DNA of 63,195 bases from an uncultured bacterium. GTDB lineage: Bacteria; Cyanobacteriota; Vampirovibrionia; Gastranaerophilales; Gastranaerophilaceae. The translations under genes were made by a program, and so were the position numbers. How positions within the stretch are numbered: the stretch's first letter is position 1; every line of letters starts with the position of its first letter. The notes under the pieces were generated by a model that had not been told where the DNA came from, did no database searches, and saw only the letters and a list, made by a program, of their open reading frames with translations. Of this stretch, positions 55,623 through 63,195 are shown piece after piece. The stretch is from positions 1 to 63,195 of the forward strand of contig CACWTN010000010.1 of assembly GCA_902763805.1 (NCBI GenBank), given 5' to 3'.

Positions 55623-57580
55623 ACTTTATTTCCCGAAACGAATACATCGTTTTCAAGAGCACTAGCATTGATTCTTCCTTTACTGCTGACAATTCTGAGT
55701 TTCTGTCTGCGAATTTTTTCTTTTGCATCAGCAAGTTCTTTTTGTTTTTCAAGGAATTCGTCCAGAGACATCAAATCTTTTTTCGGTTGATCAGCAGCAG
55801 CTTTCAGAGCTTCCAGTTCGGCATTCAGAGCATCTACTTCTGACATAGGTTCTTTTGTTTCCTGCTTAGCTGCAGTATTGTTAACGTCTTCTTCTGCAGC
55901 AGCCTGTTCTTCAGGAACATCTGCGTAGAAGTCAGAGTATAAATCCGATAATCCGTCGAGATCTGAATCTTCATCAAATGAATAAGAATCACGTGCGGAC
56001 ATAGCGGCAGAATTGTTGTAGTCATCTATTTGACCGAAATCAGGTCCCGGAGCATATTGGATATTTCCGCCGGCACCGCCTTGTGACATGCCATCGGGTG
56101 CATTATTAAGATTGCCTTTTCCGAATCCGGCGCCTTGTCCTCCACCAAATAAAGCGCACAATCCTTCGCTCAGACCTTTGCTCAGACCTTCGCTGAGTCC
56201 CTGGCTCAAACCATCTTTCAATTCTTTTGCAAAATCGCCGAACGAACCAAAAGACCCCTGAGAAGGTGAATCCATATATTTGCTCAATTCAGCATCAAGC
56301 ATTGCTTCTTCAGAGCTCAGACCCAGTTTGGAATCAGACATATTTCCCATTTCAGAATCAAGTTCCGCTTCCAGAGCTGCAAGTTCTTCATCACTTATGT
56401 CATCATAGTTATCCTGAGAGAAGCCGCTGTCAGACAAGTTATCAAAATCGGTGTTGTTATCAGCGAAATCATTATCCGTAAAATTATTTTCTTCAAAGTT
56501 TTCATCAGAGATATTGTAATCAGATAATTCATTCGTGTTTTCAGAGCCGTATTCTTCAATATCGGAATAGTCTTCGCTGTATTCAGCATTCGTTTCGGCA
56601 TCAGCGTTCGCATAATCCGAAGAAATTGATTGTAATTCTTCGTTTGAATTTTGGGCAGAACTGTTAGCGAATTCATCAGATTGCGTCTGAGTTTCATCGT
56701 TCATACCGGGCTGTATAACCTCAGAACCTGCCGCTGCGATTTCACCTGTTTTTGCATTAATCTCAGGGCTTTCCTTTAAAGTACTGTCTGTTGTACCAGG
56801 CTCTGTGCCAGTAACGTTGTCTGTTACAGCGGCTTTTCCCGTTTGTGCTATTGCAGGTGATTCGGAATTTGCTGCTATGGCTGATGCGGTTTCGGTTATA
56901 GGATTGTCATTTATTTTATTGCCGTTAGCAGTATTTATATCCTGAACAGCAGACGAAGTACCGTTTGCTGCTTTATCAGTCGGACCGTCTGTTATTCCTG
57001 CTGCCTGTCGTTTCTTTGCAAGAAGCTCTTGTTTTTTCTTTTCGAGAAGCTCCTGACGCTTTTTCTCTCTGAGTTCCTGCGGACTCATAGATTTTTGTTC
57101 AGCGGCACGTTTTTTAAGTTCTTCGAGTTTCTGTCTTTTTTCTTCAATGAGCTTTTTCTGCTGCTCCATCTTCCGTTCACGAAGTTCGCGGATTTTTCTT
57201 TGGCGTTCGGTTTCTTCGCCAGGATTTGTCATGTTCTTTTTGTCAGGTAAGGTAATTTTATCCTGGAACGTACTATACTCCTGATTGTCAATGATTAACT
57301 TACAATTAGTAAGTTCAGGCTCCCCATTTTTTAATTTAAAGTACAGGCTTGCGATTCCCTTTGAAACGGAATTTTCAAATTCTATGTTTATGCAGTCAAA
57401 ACCGCAGTTAAAATTACGTATTTTAACCGCATTATCAAGTTTGTCTATCTTGTTTATGATATGGACAAAATCACGCATGATAACAGGGGAAATAGTGCAG
57501 ATTGCTCTAAACATACCGTTTATCACAACACTATTACCCAGATACTCTCCGTTGATAGTGATTCCGTTCAATTTTCGCAT
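55586..57580 (-). CDS. Acidic, low-complexity orphan protein with conserved ends
   Basis: 664 aa. An N-terminal globular domain (about 1-110, RKLNGITINGEYLGNSVVIN), a basic helical hinge with runs of Arg, Lys, Glu and Gln (REKKRQELLEKKKQELLAKK), an Ala/Thr/Asn-rich low-complexity stretch, and an acidic Asp/Asn/Ser stretch. Next come Gly-Leu-Ser repeats (SQGLSEGLSKGLSEG), and a small basic C-terminal domain (KEKIRRQKLRIVSSKGR) ending KVYKWGDTRILDD. Start set at ATG 57580 because AGGACATGTC stands before it; the frame stays open up to 57742 but that would overlap the ligase gene. No signal peptide. Function unknown; two folded ends on a long linker suggest a tether. Confidence 0.7.
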   Translation of the reverse strand: MRKLNGITINGEYLGNSVVINGMFRAICTISPVIMRDFVHIINKIDKLDNAVKIRNFNCGFDCINIEFENSVSKGIASLYFKLKNGEPELTNCKLIIDNQEYSTFQDKITLPDKKNMTNPGEETERQRKIRELRERKMEQQKKLIEEKRQKLEELKKRAAEQKSMSPQELREKKRQELLEKKKQELLAKKRQAAGITDGPTDKAANGTSSAVQDINTANGNKINDNPITETASAIAANSESPAIAQTGKAAVTDNVTGTEPGTTDSTLKESPEINAKTGEIAAAGSEVIQPGMNDETQTQSDEFANSSAQNSNEELQSISSDYANADAETNAEYSEDYSDIEEYGSENTNELSDYNISDENFEENNFTDNDFADNNTDFDNLSDSGFSQDNYDDISDEELAALEAELDSEMGNMSDSKLGLSSEEAMLDAELSKYMDSPSQGSFGSFGDFAKELKDGLSQGLSEGLSKGLSEGLCALFGGGQGAGFGKGNLNNAPDGMSQGGAGGNIQYAPGPDFGQIDDYNNSAAMSARDSYSFDEDSDLDGLSDLYSDFYADVPEEQAAAEEDVNNTAAKQETKEPMSEVDALNAELEALKAAADQPKKDLMSLDEFLEKQKELADAKEKIRRQKLRIVSSKGRINASALENDVFVSGNKVYKWGDTRILDD

Positions 57581-57671
57581 GACATGTCCTATACCTGTAA
57601 AATATATATCGGCATATTTTTTGAAAACTTTAGTCTTTATGAATATTTTGTTACAATTGTTAATTATATTT

Positions 57672-57687
57672 ACACCAAATGGTGTAG
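57672..57687. promoter_or_regulatory. Palindrome before the lipoate/octanoate ligase gene
   Basis: TACACCA-AA-TGGTGTA, 7-bp arms, 27 bp before the start at 57714 and inside a possible promoter (TTACAC, 17 bp, TAAAAT). Its place between two divergent genes fits an operator. Confidence 0.35.
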
Positions 57688-57713
57688 TTTGGTAAAATCT
57701 AAACGGTAAGAAT

Positions 57714-58355
57714 ATGGAGCTGATAAAGTATACAGTAAACACGGGCGAAGAAAATATGAAAACGGATTCTTATTTGCTTGAAGAAGCAATAAGGACTAAA
57801 AGAAGTGCACCCGTTTTCAGACTTTACGGCTGGAAGCCGAAGTGTATTTCATTAGGAAGAAACCAGAAGGATTTATTTTTCAATGATGTTGAAATTGATG
57901 TTGTTCGCAGACTGACAGGCGGACGGGCGCTGCTTCATGATGATGAAGTTACATACAGCTGTGTTATTCCTGTTTCTGCTATTCCGGGCGGAGAAAGTGT
58001 TATTGAGTCATACAAATATATATCAGGTATTTTGATTAATTTTTTCGGAACGCTGGGAATCTCTCTGGAGTATGGTGTTAATAAAAGAATTTCAACTCAT
58101 TATGATTATTGTATGTTGTTATCAACAGGAGCAGATGTTTGTTATCGGGGTAAAAAGATTATCGGTTCGGCTCAATTCAGAAAAGAAGGGTATATACTAC
58201 AGCACGGTTCAATCCTTTTCGGATATGACAAAAAACTTCTTGAAACGCTTTTTAATGAGGAAGTTAAAGGTATAACTACAGTAAGAGAAATCTTGCCTGA
58301 TTTATCAAAAGAAGATTTTATTACAAAGCTGGAAGCGTTTATATCAGAACTTTAA
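57714..58355 (+). CDS. LipM/LplA-type octanoyl/lipoyl ligase family protein
   Basis: 213 aa. Biotin/lipoate protein-ligase fold: VVRRLTGGRALLHDDEVTYS (about 63-82), then GKKIIGSAQFRKEGYILQHG (about 146-165) with the binding Lys. A Cys at about 134 in YDYCMLLSTG aligns by pattern with the catalytic Cys of LipM-type octanoyltransferases. This points to moving octanoate from ACP onto lipoyl domains more than to ATP-driven LplA. The C-terminus is short compared with LplA. AGAATATGG as start context gives a weak ribosome-binding site (GGTAAG). A palindrome at 57672 may regulate it. No dehydrogenase complex is nearby. Confidence 0.85.
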   Translation: MELIKYTVNTGEENMKTDSYLLEEAIRTKRSAPVFRLYGWKPKCISLGRNQKDLFFNDVEIDVVRRLTGGRALLHDDEVTYSCVIPVSAIPGGESVIESYKYISGILINFFGTLGISLEYGVNKRISTHYDYCMLLSTGADVCYRGKKIIGSAQFRKEGYILQHGSILFGYDKKLLETLFNEEVKGITTVREILPDLSKEDFITKLEAFISEL

Positions 58356-58362
58356 TTGTTTA

Positions 58363-59754
58363 TTAATCTTTGCAGACATTTTTAAGATTAATAATAGCAA
58401 CATTTTCTATGTGATAAGTATGCGGAAACATATCGAATGGCTGGATATATTCAATTTCGGCTCCTCGTTCCGTTAATATTTTTAAATCTCTTGCAAGAGT
58501 TGCAGGACTGCAGGAAACGTATATTATTTTATCTTTTGTCAGTTTAAGAGCGTAATCAAGGCTTTCCGGCGTACAGCCTTTTCTCGGAGGGTCAAGAATT
58601 GTTATATGAAATTCCCGTCCTAATTGTGTTTGTGTCCGAAAGAATTCTTCGGCATCTCCCTGATGGAGTTCTATATTTGTTATATTTTCGGATTTTATAA
58701 CTTCCTCGGCAAGCTTTGTAGAAGCTTTTTCTTCTTCTATACTTACAACTTTTTCTGCAGAATCCGACATACAAATTCCAAAAGCTGTGATACCTGCGTA
58801 TGCATCAAGAATAACAGGTTTTTCAAAGTTAGTTTTTATATATTCTTTTACGTAATTAAACAGTTTGTTTGCAGAGGGCGGATTTACCTGAAAGAATGTT
58901 TTTGCACTGACTCTGAACGTTTTATCGCACAGGACTTCTTCAATATAATTCTGACCTGTAACAGATTCTGTTTTTTCTCCGAGAATAAGATTTGTTTTCT
59001 TTGCATTAAAATTAACAGAAACTCCGCAAATATTGTCTAAATCTTTATATATGCTTTCGGCAAGCAGTTTTATCGGGTTTGATACATATTCAGTGTTTAC
59101 AACCAGAACAATGAGATTTTTCTTATTTTCGTAAGAAGTTCTGATTACAACGTGTCTTAATTCACCCTTCCCGTTCTTTTCGTCATATCCGCTGATTTTG
59201 AGTTCTTGAGCCTTGTTTCTTATATAATCAATTATTTCGTCGCAGTAATGCGGCTGAATAGGGCAGTGTTTAATATTTACAAGTTCGTGCGTTCCGTTTT
59301 TGTAATATCCAGCAATAATTCTTTTCGAATCTTTTGTCTGACCTATGGGGTACTGAATTTTGTGCCGGTATTCTTCTGTTAGCGGAGAGGGTATAACATC
59401 CCGAATTTCAACGGGATTTCCGTAAATTGAATGCATTGTATCTTCAACAATTTCTTTTTTGTACCTGAGCTGTGCATCATAACTGATAAACTGAAGCTGG
59501 CATGCTCCGCATACTTTTTGCATCTTGCAGTAAGGTACGGTTCTGTCCTCTGAAAGCTCAATAATCTCCAAAACTTCGGCAAACCCGTAAGTTTTGTTTT
59601 TCTTTTTCATCCTGATCTTTACGGTGTCCCCGGGACAGGTATCCGGGATAAAAATTACATATCCGTCATATTTTGCTATGCCCAAGCCTAAATTAGACAG
59701 CTTTTCTATCTTTACGGTAAAGGTTTCAGGTATGTTTTTCTTATCTATTTGCAT
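58363..59754 (-). CDS. rlmD: RlmD/TrmA-type uracil-5 RNA methyltransferase
   Basis: 463 aa. Adds a methyl group to C5 of uridine in 23S rRNA using SAM and a 4Fe-4S cluster. N-terminal TRAM domain (about 1-70), cluster motif CKMQKVCGACQLQ (about 77-89), SAM domain with DAYAGITAFGICM (about 322-334), DPPRKGC (about 387-393) and the catalytic YVSCSPATLARDL (Cys at about 413). The family splits into RlmD, RlmCD and TrmA, which I cannot separate here; tRNA U54 is probably served by TrmFO at 4913. Its start overlaps the end of the exonuclease gene by 10 bp. Confidence 0.9.
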   Translation of the reverse strand: MQIDKKNIPETFTVKIEKLSNLGLGIAKYDGYVIFIPDTCPGDTVKIRMKKKNKTYGFAEVLEIIELSEDRTVPYCKMQKVCGACQLQFISYDAQLRYKKEIVEDTMHSIYGNPVEIRDVIPSPLTEEYRHKIQYPIGQTKDSKRIIAGYYKNGTHELVNIKHCPIQPHYCDEIIDYIRNKAQELKISGYDEKNGKGELRHVVIRTSYENKKNLIVLVVNTEYVSNPIKLLAESIYKDLDNICGVSVNFNAKKTNLILGEKTESVTGQNYIEEVLCDKTFRVSAKTFFQVNPPSANKLFNYVKEYIKTNFEKPVILDAYAGITAFGICMSDSAEKVVSIEEEKASTKLAEEVIKSENITNIELHQGDAEEFFRTQTQLGREFHITILDPPRKGCTPESLDYALKLTKDKIIYVSCSPATLARDLKILTERGAEIEYIQPFDMFPHTYHIENVAIINLKNVCKD

Positions 59755-60659
59755 GGCTTAATAACTTGAATATTTCTGGTTTCTGATATTTCCTGACGTG
59801 CGTCGCGGATAATTTCTTTATATTCTTCAGACAGACTAAGACCGTTACACAGCCTGTCAATAAAGCCGTTATTTACCTTTACTGCTTTTTCCAGAGCGCC
59901 GACATCTTCAAGAACTTCTTTAATGTCGTGTAAATCATAGCCGAAGGATTGTTTCGACTGATAAATCATCATTTCGCCGGTTTCTGCGACCAACGGCTCT
60001 CCGCCGAGGTCAAAGTGAAGTTTAAATACTGATTTAAGGTCTTGTAATTCTGCCTGCATAGTAGCAATGGTTTGTTGAATTCTCAGGTATCTGTCAAAGA
60101 GATAATCAACATTTTTTAACTGTTTTTGCTGCCAATCCAGCCTTTGCAGATAGAGCTTTTTCAGTTTCGGATAAGCTAACGCCAGTCCCATTGTATCTGC
60201 CATTGCACGGTGGTGGTTTGTAAGTTCAACGTTGAATCTTTTTGTAAGAGCTTCAAGTCCGTGTGATTCCAGCTCCGGCGCAATTTCTTTAAACATCATT
60301 TGAGAGTCTATTCTCGGGTTTTCAAGTTTTTCGCCTGTAACCCTCAGTTTTGCTTCATTTAAAAATGAGTAATCAAAAATTACATTGTGCCCTACTATAG
60401 GATAGTCACCGATAAATTCAAGGATTTTCGGCATGGCTTCTTCTTCTGTCGGGGCATCTTCAACCATATCCTGCGTAATTCCGTGGATTGCGATACTCGA
60501 TTTTCTGATATGCTGCTGTGGATTTATAAGAGTTTGGAATTCGTCTTTAATTTTTCCGTTTTCAAGCCTGACGGCAGCAAATTCTACCAGACGTTCTCTT
60601 GTATAATCCAAACCTGTTGTTTCTGTATCTAAAACTATTTCTACTTGTTTTTTAGGCAT
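59745..60659 (-). CDS. DEDDh 3'-5' exonuclease (DNA polymerase III epsilon-like)
   Basis: 304 aa. Exonuclease motifs: VLDTETTGLDY (about 9-19, ExoI), VGHNVIFDYSFLNEA (about 92-106, ExoII), and HHRAMADTMGLALAY (about 149-163, ExoIIIepsilon His and Asp). The C-terminal 130 residues are helical and unlike DnaQ. A proofreading or repair nuclease; no polymerase is nearby. Overlaps the methyltransferase gene by 10 bp in the same operon. Confidence 0.92.
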   Translation of the reverse strand: MPKKQVEIVLDTETTGLDYTRERLVEFAAVRLENGKIKDEFQTLINPQQHIRKSSIAIHGITQDMVEDAPTEEEAMPKILEFIGDYPIVGHNVIFDYSFLNEAKLRVTGEKLENPRIDSQMMFKEIAPELESHGLEALTKRFNVELTNHHRAMADTMGLALAYPKLKKLYLQRLDWQQKQLKNVDYLFDRYLRIQQTIATMQAELQDLKSVFKLHFDLGGEPLVAETGEMMIYQSKQSFGYDLHDIKEVLEDVGALEKAVKVNNGFIDRLCNGLSLSEEYKEIIRDARQEISETRNIQVIKPCK

Positions 60660-60803
60660 AACACATTAATTCCCTGATGAAGTCTAATCAAAACGGGTTG
60701 ATAATTAATTTACCTCCACCCTTCCTTATAATAGAATAATAGCATAAATATATCAAATATGGTAATATTAAGTTGTAGTTATAAATTTAACAGGAGATAT
60801 TAT

Positions 60804-61121
60804 ATGGTTCAGAAAATAGATATGGGAACATTTGATGCAGAGGTAAAAAACAGCGGTAAAGTAACAATAGTTGATTTTTATGCTGATTGGTGCGGTCCGT
60901 GCAGAAAATTATCTCCGATAGTAGAAGAAATAGAACAGGAGCTTGCGGACAGAGCTAAATTTACAAAAATTAATACGGATGAGAATATAGATTTGGCAAG
61001 AGAATATCAGATAAGCGGAATTCCAACGCTTTTGGTATTTAAAAACGGAGAACTGGTCGAGAGAATGGTCGGTTTGATGCCAAAAAATTCTATAATTACT
61101 AATATAGAAAAACATTTATAG
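60804..61121 (+). CDS. trxA: Thioredoxin
   Basis: 105 aa. Standard thioredoxin with active site WCGPC (about residues 29-33) and the cis-Pro loop GIPTLLVFKNGE. The ATG at 60804 is used because CAGGAG lies 8 nt upstream and the length then is typical; an earlier ATG at 60759 would give an odd N-terminal extension. Cytoplasmic disulfide reductase. Precedes the tRNA-Ile region. Confidence 0.95.
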   Translation: MVQKIDMGTFDAEVKNSGKVTIVDFYADWCGPCRKLSPIVEEIEQELADRAKFTKINTDENIDLAREYQISGIPTLLVFKNGELVERMVGLMPKNSIITNIEKHL

Positions 61122-61219
61122 AATTTTAAATGTTTTACTTGATTTAAAAATATGTCCATGCTAGATTAGATATTGCGAGGTAAAGAAAACTAGCCCGAGC
61201 CTCGCTGAAGTTTAGCTGA

Positions 61220-61302
61220 GGGCTGCTAGCTCAGGTGGTTAGAGCACTCTGCCGAACAAAAGGTGACTAAATGTCACGTTTTGTGAGAGGTCTGATAAGG
61301 GT
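61220..61302 (+). pseudogene. Broken tRNA-Ile copy with hairpin insertion
   Basis: The first 26 nt (61220-61245) are identical to the 5' part of the intact tRNA-Ile at 61353, and ctgataagggt (61292-61302) matches its anticodon region. Between them about 46 bases have entered, including an 11-bp hairpin with one mismatch (CAAAAGGTGAC/GTCACGTTTTG, 61257-61283). No T-arm or 3' acceptor half follows. So it is a truncated, interrupted duplicate, not a functional tRNA. A stem-loop (61193-61227) stands directly before it. Confidence 0.65.
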
Positions 61303-61352
61303 TCTGCCCGGAGTTGAAAATCAAATAAGTTTATAATACTATAGCAGTATAA

Positions 61353-61426
<74 letters not shown>

Positions 61427-61429
61427 GAT

Positions 61430-61466
61430 AAAAAAGACAATGACTTTTGTTATTGTCTTTTTTATT
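61430..61466 (+). terminator. Intrinsic terminator after tRNA-Ile
   Basis: AAAAAAGACAAT and ATTGTCTTTTTT form a 12-bp perfect stem around a 10-nt loop, with a T-rich tail. Ends the tRNA transcript; the short frame that starts in it is not a gene. Confidence 0.85.
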
Positions 61467-61638
61467 TTGGTTGGTATAACCTTTCAGGACAGTTTGGATG
61501 CGTTTATATCGGCTATGATGTCGTGTTATTGGGAGTATATATTATCTGTGGACATTAGATGCAAATTTTTGAGGCAAAGATGCCTGATTTTAGGGCGAAT
61601 GAGGCAGGTTTATAGTGTAGAGATTTGCCGGACTATTC

Positions 61639-61764
61639 TTGCACTTTTGTCCTAATTTTTGCACTATTTTGCACCAATATTTTGTGTTTTTAGTATTTCT
61701 CATGCCTTAAAATACTAATATGTTTGAACATTCACCCTGTGCAATAAAGTGCAACATAGTGCAA
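61639..61764. repeat. Mirror array of TTGCAC boxes at the transposon end
   Basis: TTGCAC occurs at 61639, 61659 and 61669 on the plus strand, and its complement GTGCAA at 61739, 61749 and 61759. Spacings are multiples of 10 bp, one DNA turn. Between the two halves is a 9-bp inverted repeat TTAGTATTT/AAATACTAA (61690-61718). This resembles clustered transposase or repressor sites at the end of Mu-type elements, directly upstream of a Mu-type transposase gene. The exact element end is not resolved. Confidence 0.6.
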
Positions 61765-61797
61765 AAATAATTTATCTTTTAGTTTGATATGTGTCGA

Positions 61798-61965
61798 AAT
61801 GTCTCTGAGATTAAGATGCGTGAGCCGGTGTGAAGTGCCGGTGTCGGCTTGCCGTGGGGCAAGACGAGCTGGGAACGAAACACTACGATGCCGCCGTTTC
61901 AAATCTGTGATTTGACAGGCGGAAAAGAGATTCAGGACTTGATGTTTCTGCGAAACAGAGACATT
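61798..61965 (+). ncRNA. Structured GC-rich leader RNA of the transposase gene
   Basis: About 168 nt, strikingly GC-rich against an AT-rich background, between the TTGCAC array and the transposase start. A perfect 10-bp helix joins its two ends (AATGTCTCTG at 61798-61807 with CAGAGACATT at 61956-61965). Inside are four local hairpins: CCGG(T)/(G)CCGG (61825-61841, overlapped by a longer AGCCG/CGGCT pairing 61823-61849); CTTGCC/GGCAAG (61848-61863); CCGCC...GGCGG with an inner TCAAATC/GATTTGA (61891-61922); and TGTTTC/GAAACA (61943-61957), which competes with the end helix for two bases. I do not recognise the family. It may be a regulatory leader, a processed RNA or a transposition-related RNA. 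Confidence 0.5.
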
Positions 61966-61970
61966 AATGT

Positions 61971-61988
61971 GTATGCAAAGGAGCATAC
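61971..61988 (+). promoter_or_regulatory. Ribosome-binding site held in a hairpin loop
   Basis: GTATGC-AAAGGA-GCATAC: a 6-bp perfect stem with the Shine-Dalgarno AAAGGA as its loop, 3 nt before the transposase ATG at 61991. It could limit or gate translation of the transposase. Confidence 0.55.
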
Positions 61989-61990
61989 GC

Positions 61991-63195
61991 ATGGCAGATT
62001 TTACTCCAGAAAAATGTAAACAAATAGCACTCGCAAGACTTGATGTAGTCCATCAATGGCTCGAGTTCAGAAAGAAATCTCAAAACAAACTTCAAGCTGA
62101 TTATGATTTTGTGAAATTGCATAATACTTCAAACTCGCACTTGTTTAAGATTTTAGGCAAAATATCCCGTGGTAGTTTGCACCGTTGGCTTGCGATGCTA
62201 AATGGTACTGAAGATTATACAAAGCTTTTGCCACAGTATAAATATTGTAGTGTTAAAGATTACAGAACTGTATTAAATGATGAAGAAATAAAGATATTTA
62301 TGGGTTTGCTTTTACATCCGAACAGATTATCAATCGGCAAAGCAATTGCGCTAACCAAATATAAATTAAAAGAGCAGGGACAAAGTTTTATTCCGGCTGA
62401 TATCACATTTAGAAGATATGCAAAATGGTTTAAGGATAATAATTACGACAAATGGATTTTAGCTCGTGACGGAGAAAAAGCACTATCAGATAAAGTTGAA
62501 CCATATATAAAACGTGATGCAAGTTTGCTTGAGGTCGGGGATATTCTTGTTGCAGACGGACATAAATTAGCTTTTCAGGTAATTAACCCGTTTACAGGTA
62601 AACCCTGCAGAGCAACACTTGTCGGATTCTTAGATTGGAAATCCACAGCATTAGTCGGGTATGAAATTATGCTTGAAGAAAATAAACAATGCATAGCATC
62701 GGCACTCCGTAACGCAATAATCAATCTTGATATGATACCGAAAATTGTTTATCAAGATAACGGCAGAGCATTCAGAGCAAAATATTTTACCGATGATAAA
62801 GGATTCACTGAATTAGGATTTCAGGGATTGTATTCAAAACTAGGTATAGGATTGTATTCAAAACTAGGTATAGAAACAGTTTTTGCAAGACCATATAACG
62901 CAAGAGCAAAGGTTATTGAAAGATTTTTCAAAGAATTTCAGGAAGGATTTGAGAAGCTTTTACCGAGTTATATCGGCTCATCAATAAATAACAAACCCGC
63001 CTATATGATGCGAAATGAGAAATTGCACAAGAGTTGGCACAATGAATATATTCCAACAATTGAAGAAACAATAAAAATGATTGACATGTGGCTGAATTTT
63101 AAGAATTCTCAACCTTGTCCAAATGCTCCGGATAAAACAATAGCAGAAGTATTATCCGAAAGAAAAAGACAAAATATTGATATTAGTATTCTTGA
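61991..63195 (+). CDS. Mu-type DDE transposase (partial, runs off the window)
   Basis: 401 codons seen, no stop before the end. The N-terminal 150 residues are helical DNA-binding subdomains (GKISRGSLHRWLAML). The catalytic core (about 165-330) has Asp189 in LVADGHKLAF, Asp256 in YQDNGRAF and Glu310 in RAKVIERFFKEF, the DDE triad of MuA/rve-type transposases. The D-to-E gap is 53 residues, of which 8 are a tandem duplication (GLYSKLGI twice, 62825-62872). A beta-barrel and target-binding tail would follow outside. Ribosome-binding site in a hairpin (61971-61988). The element lies just downstream of tRNA-Ile. No partner ATPase (MuB-like) is visible. Confidence 0.9.
   Translation, partial: MADFTPEKCKQIALARLDVVHQWLEFRKKSQNKLQADYDFVKLHNTSNSHLFKILGKISRGSLHRWLAMLNGTEDYTKLLPQYKYCSVKDYRTVLNDEEIKIFMGLLLHPNRLSIGKAIALTKYKLKEQGQSFIPADITFRRYAKWFKDNNYDKWILARDGEKALSDKVEPYIKRDASLLEVGDILVADGHKLAFQVINPFTGKPCRATLVGFLDWKSTALVGYEIMLEENKQCIASALRNAIINLDMIPKIVYQDNGRAFRAKYFTDDKGFTELGFQGLYSKLGIGLYSKLGIETVFARPYNARAKVIERFFKEFQEGFEKLLPSYIGSSINNKPAYMMRNEKLHKSWHNEYIPTIEETIKMIDMWLNFKNSQPCPNAPDKTIAEVLSERKRQNIDISIL
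62825..62872 (+). repeat. 24-bp in-frame tandem duplication in the transposase
   Basis: ggattgtattcaaaactagg plus tata occurs twice without a gap (62825-62848, 62849-62872). It repeats eight residues between the second Asp and the catalytic Glu. Being exact, it is recent; it could reduce activity or be an assembly artefact. Confidence 0.9.

Noticed and set aside
61440..61655. 71-aa frame after tRNA-Ile
   Set aside because: It starts inside the terminator stem, has no ribosome-binding site and no protein-like pattern.
61822..61850. Group II intron domain V look-alike (GAGCCG...CGGCTT)
   Set aside because: Too short (29 instead of about 34 nt), no GNRA loop in the right place, and no intron-encoded protein.
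61732..61992. 86-aa minus-strand frame over the transposon leader
   Set aside because: It covers the TTGCAC array and structured leader antisense to the transposase start; its composition looks random.

Overview
The window is AT-rich chromosomal DNA from an uncultured, flagellated, non-photosynthetic diderm bacterium. My best guess is a Vampirovibrionia/Melainabacteria (Gastranaerophilales-like) genome. The support is: a large AsmA/TamB-type inter-membrane protein, flagellar genes split over two loci, TrmFO, a PDZ/DUF512 radical SAM protein, a LipM/LplA-type ligase, and many lineage-specific proteins, one of which begins with an N-terminal motif (GMAASQARYLALTARK) that I associate with this group. 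The assignment is inference; no rRNA or ribosomal-protein cluster is present to prove it.

Layout. 1-8.1 kb: a coiled-coil protein, a large orphan protein, trmFO and a CHASE2-GGDEF cyclase. 8.2-14.5 kb: flagellar export and MS-ring operon fliE-fliF-(fliG-position gene)-fliH-flhA, then an 80-aa orphan. 14.9-15.4 kb: terminator, GC-rich repeats and a candidate small RNA. 15.4-16.8 kb: zinc-ribbon gene facing spmA-spmB. 17-25.8 kb: a 2137-aa coiled-coil gene overlapping glcD, then cutA and an HExxH protein. 25.9-30.3 kb: AsmA/TamB-like giant. 30.4-32.7 kb: rod operon (two FlgF/G proteins, flgB, flgC) behind a sigma-28-like promoter. 32.7-39.7 kb: DUF512 radical SAM plus PadR, LysM-like gene, GAF-GGDEF-HD protein, tRNA-Arg(CCG), uppS, M14 and M16 peptidase-like genes. 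39.8-49 kb: HerA-like/Tudor protein, rpmE, transglycosylase-like gene, GH38 mannosidase, repeat protein. 49-60.7 kb: radical SAM, AI-2E transporter, lone ABC ATPase, dgt, mgtC-like, TPR protein, orphan acidic protein, lipoate/octanoate ligase, RNA methyltransferase, DEDDh exonuclease. 60.8-63.2 kb: trxA, a broken and an intact tRNA-Ile(GAT), then the start of a Mu-type transposon that runs off the window.

Two observations stand out. First, five sites share a promoter architecture unlike the usual TTGACA/TATAAT: WWGKCAATT, then a 17-bp hexamer spacing that ends in AAA, then TACTTTATA. Four precede orphan or cell-wall-related genes (784-aa protein, 80-aa protein, LysM-like protein, transglycosylase-like protein). 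The fifth drives no ORF but leads after about 125 nt to an intrinsic terminator, so it probably makes a small RNA. This looks like a lineage-specific regulon. Second, the transposon start carries 10-bp-phased TTGCAC boxes in mirror arrangement, followed by a GC-rich leader of about 170 nt that folds through a distant perfect helix, then a ribosome-binding site held in a hairpin loop, then a DDE transposase with a 24-bp in-frame tandem duplication.

Functionally the window combines motility (two flagellar loci), c-di-GMP synthesis (two GGDEF proteins with intact I-sites), envelope building (UppS, AsmA-like, MpaA-like, transglycosylase-like) and RNA modification (TrmFO, RlmD-like). Intergenic distances are short and many neighbouring genes overlap by a few bases.
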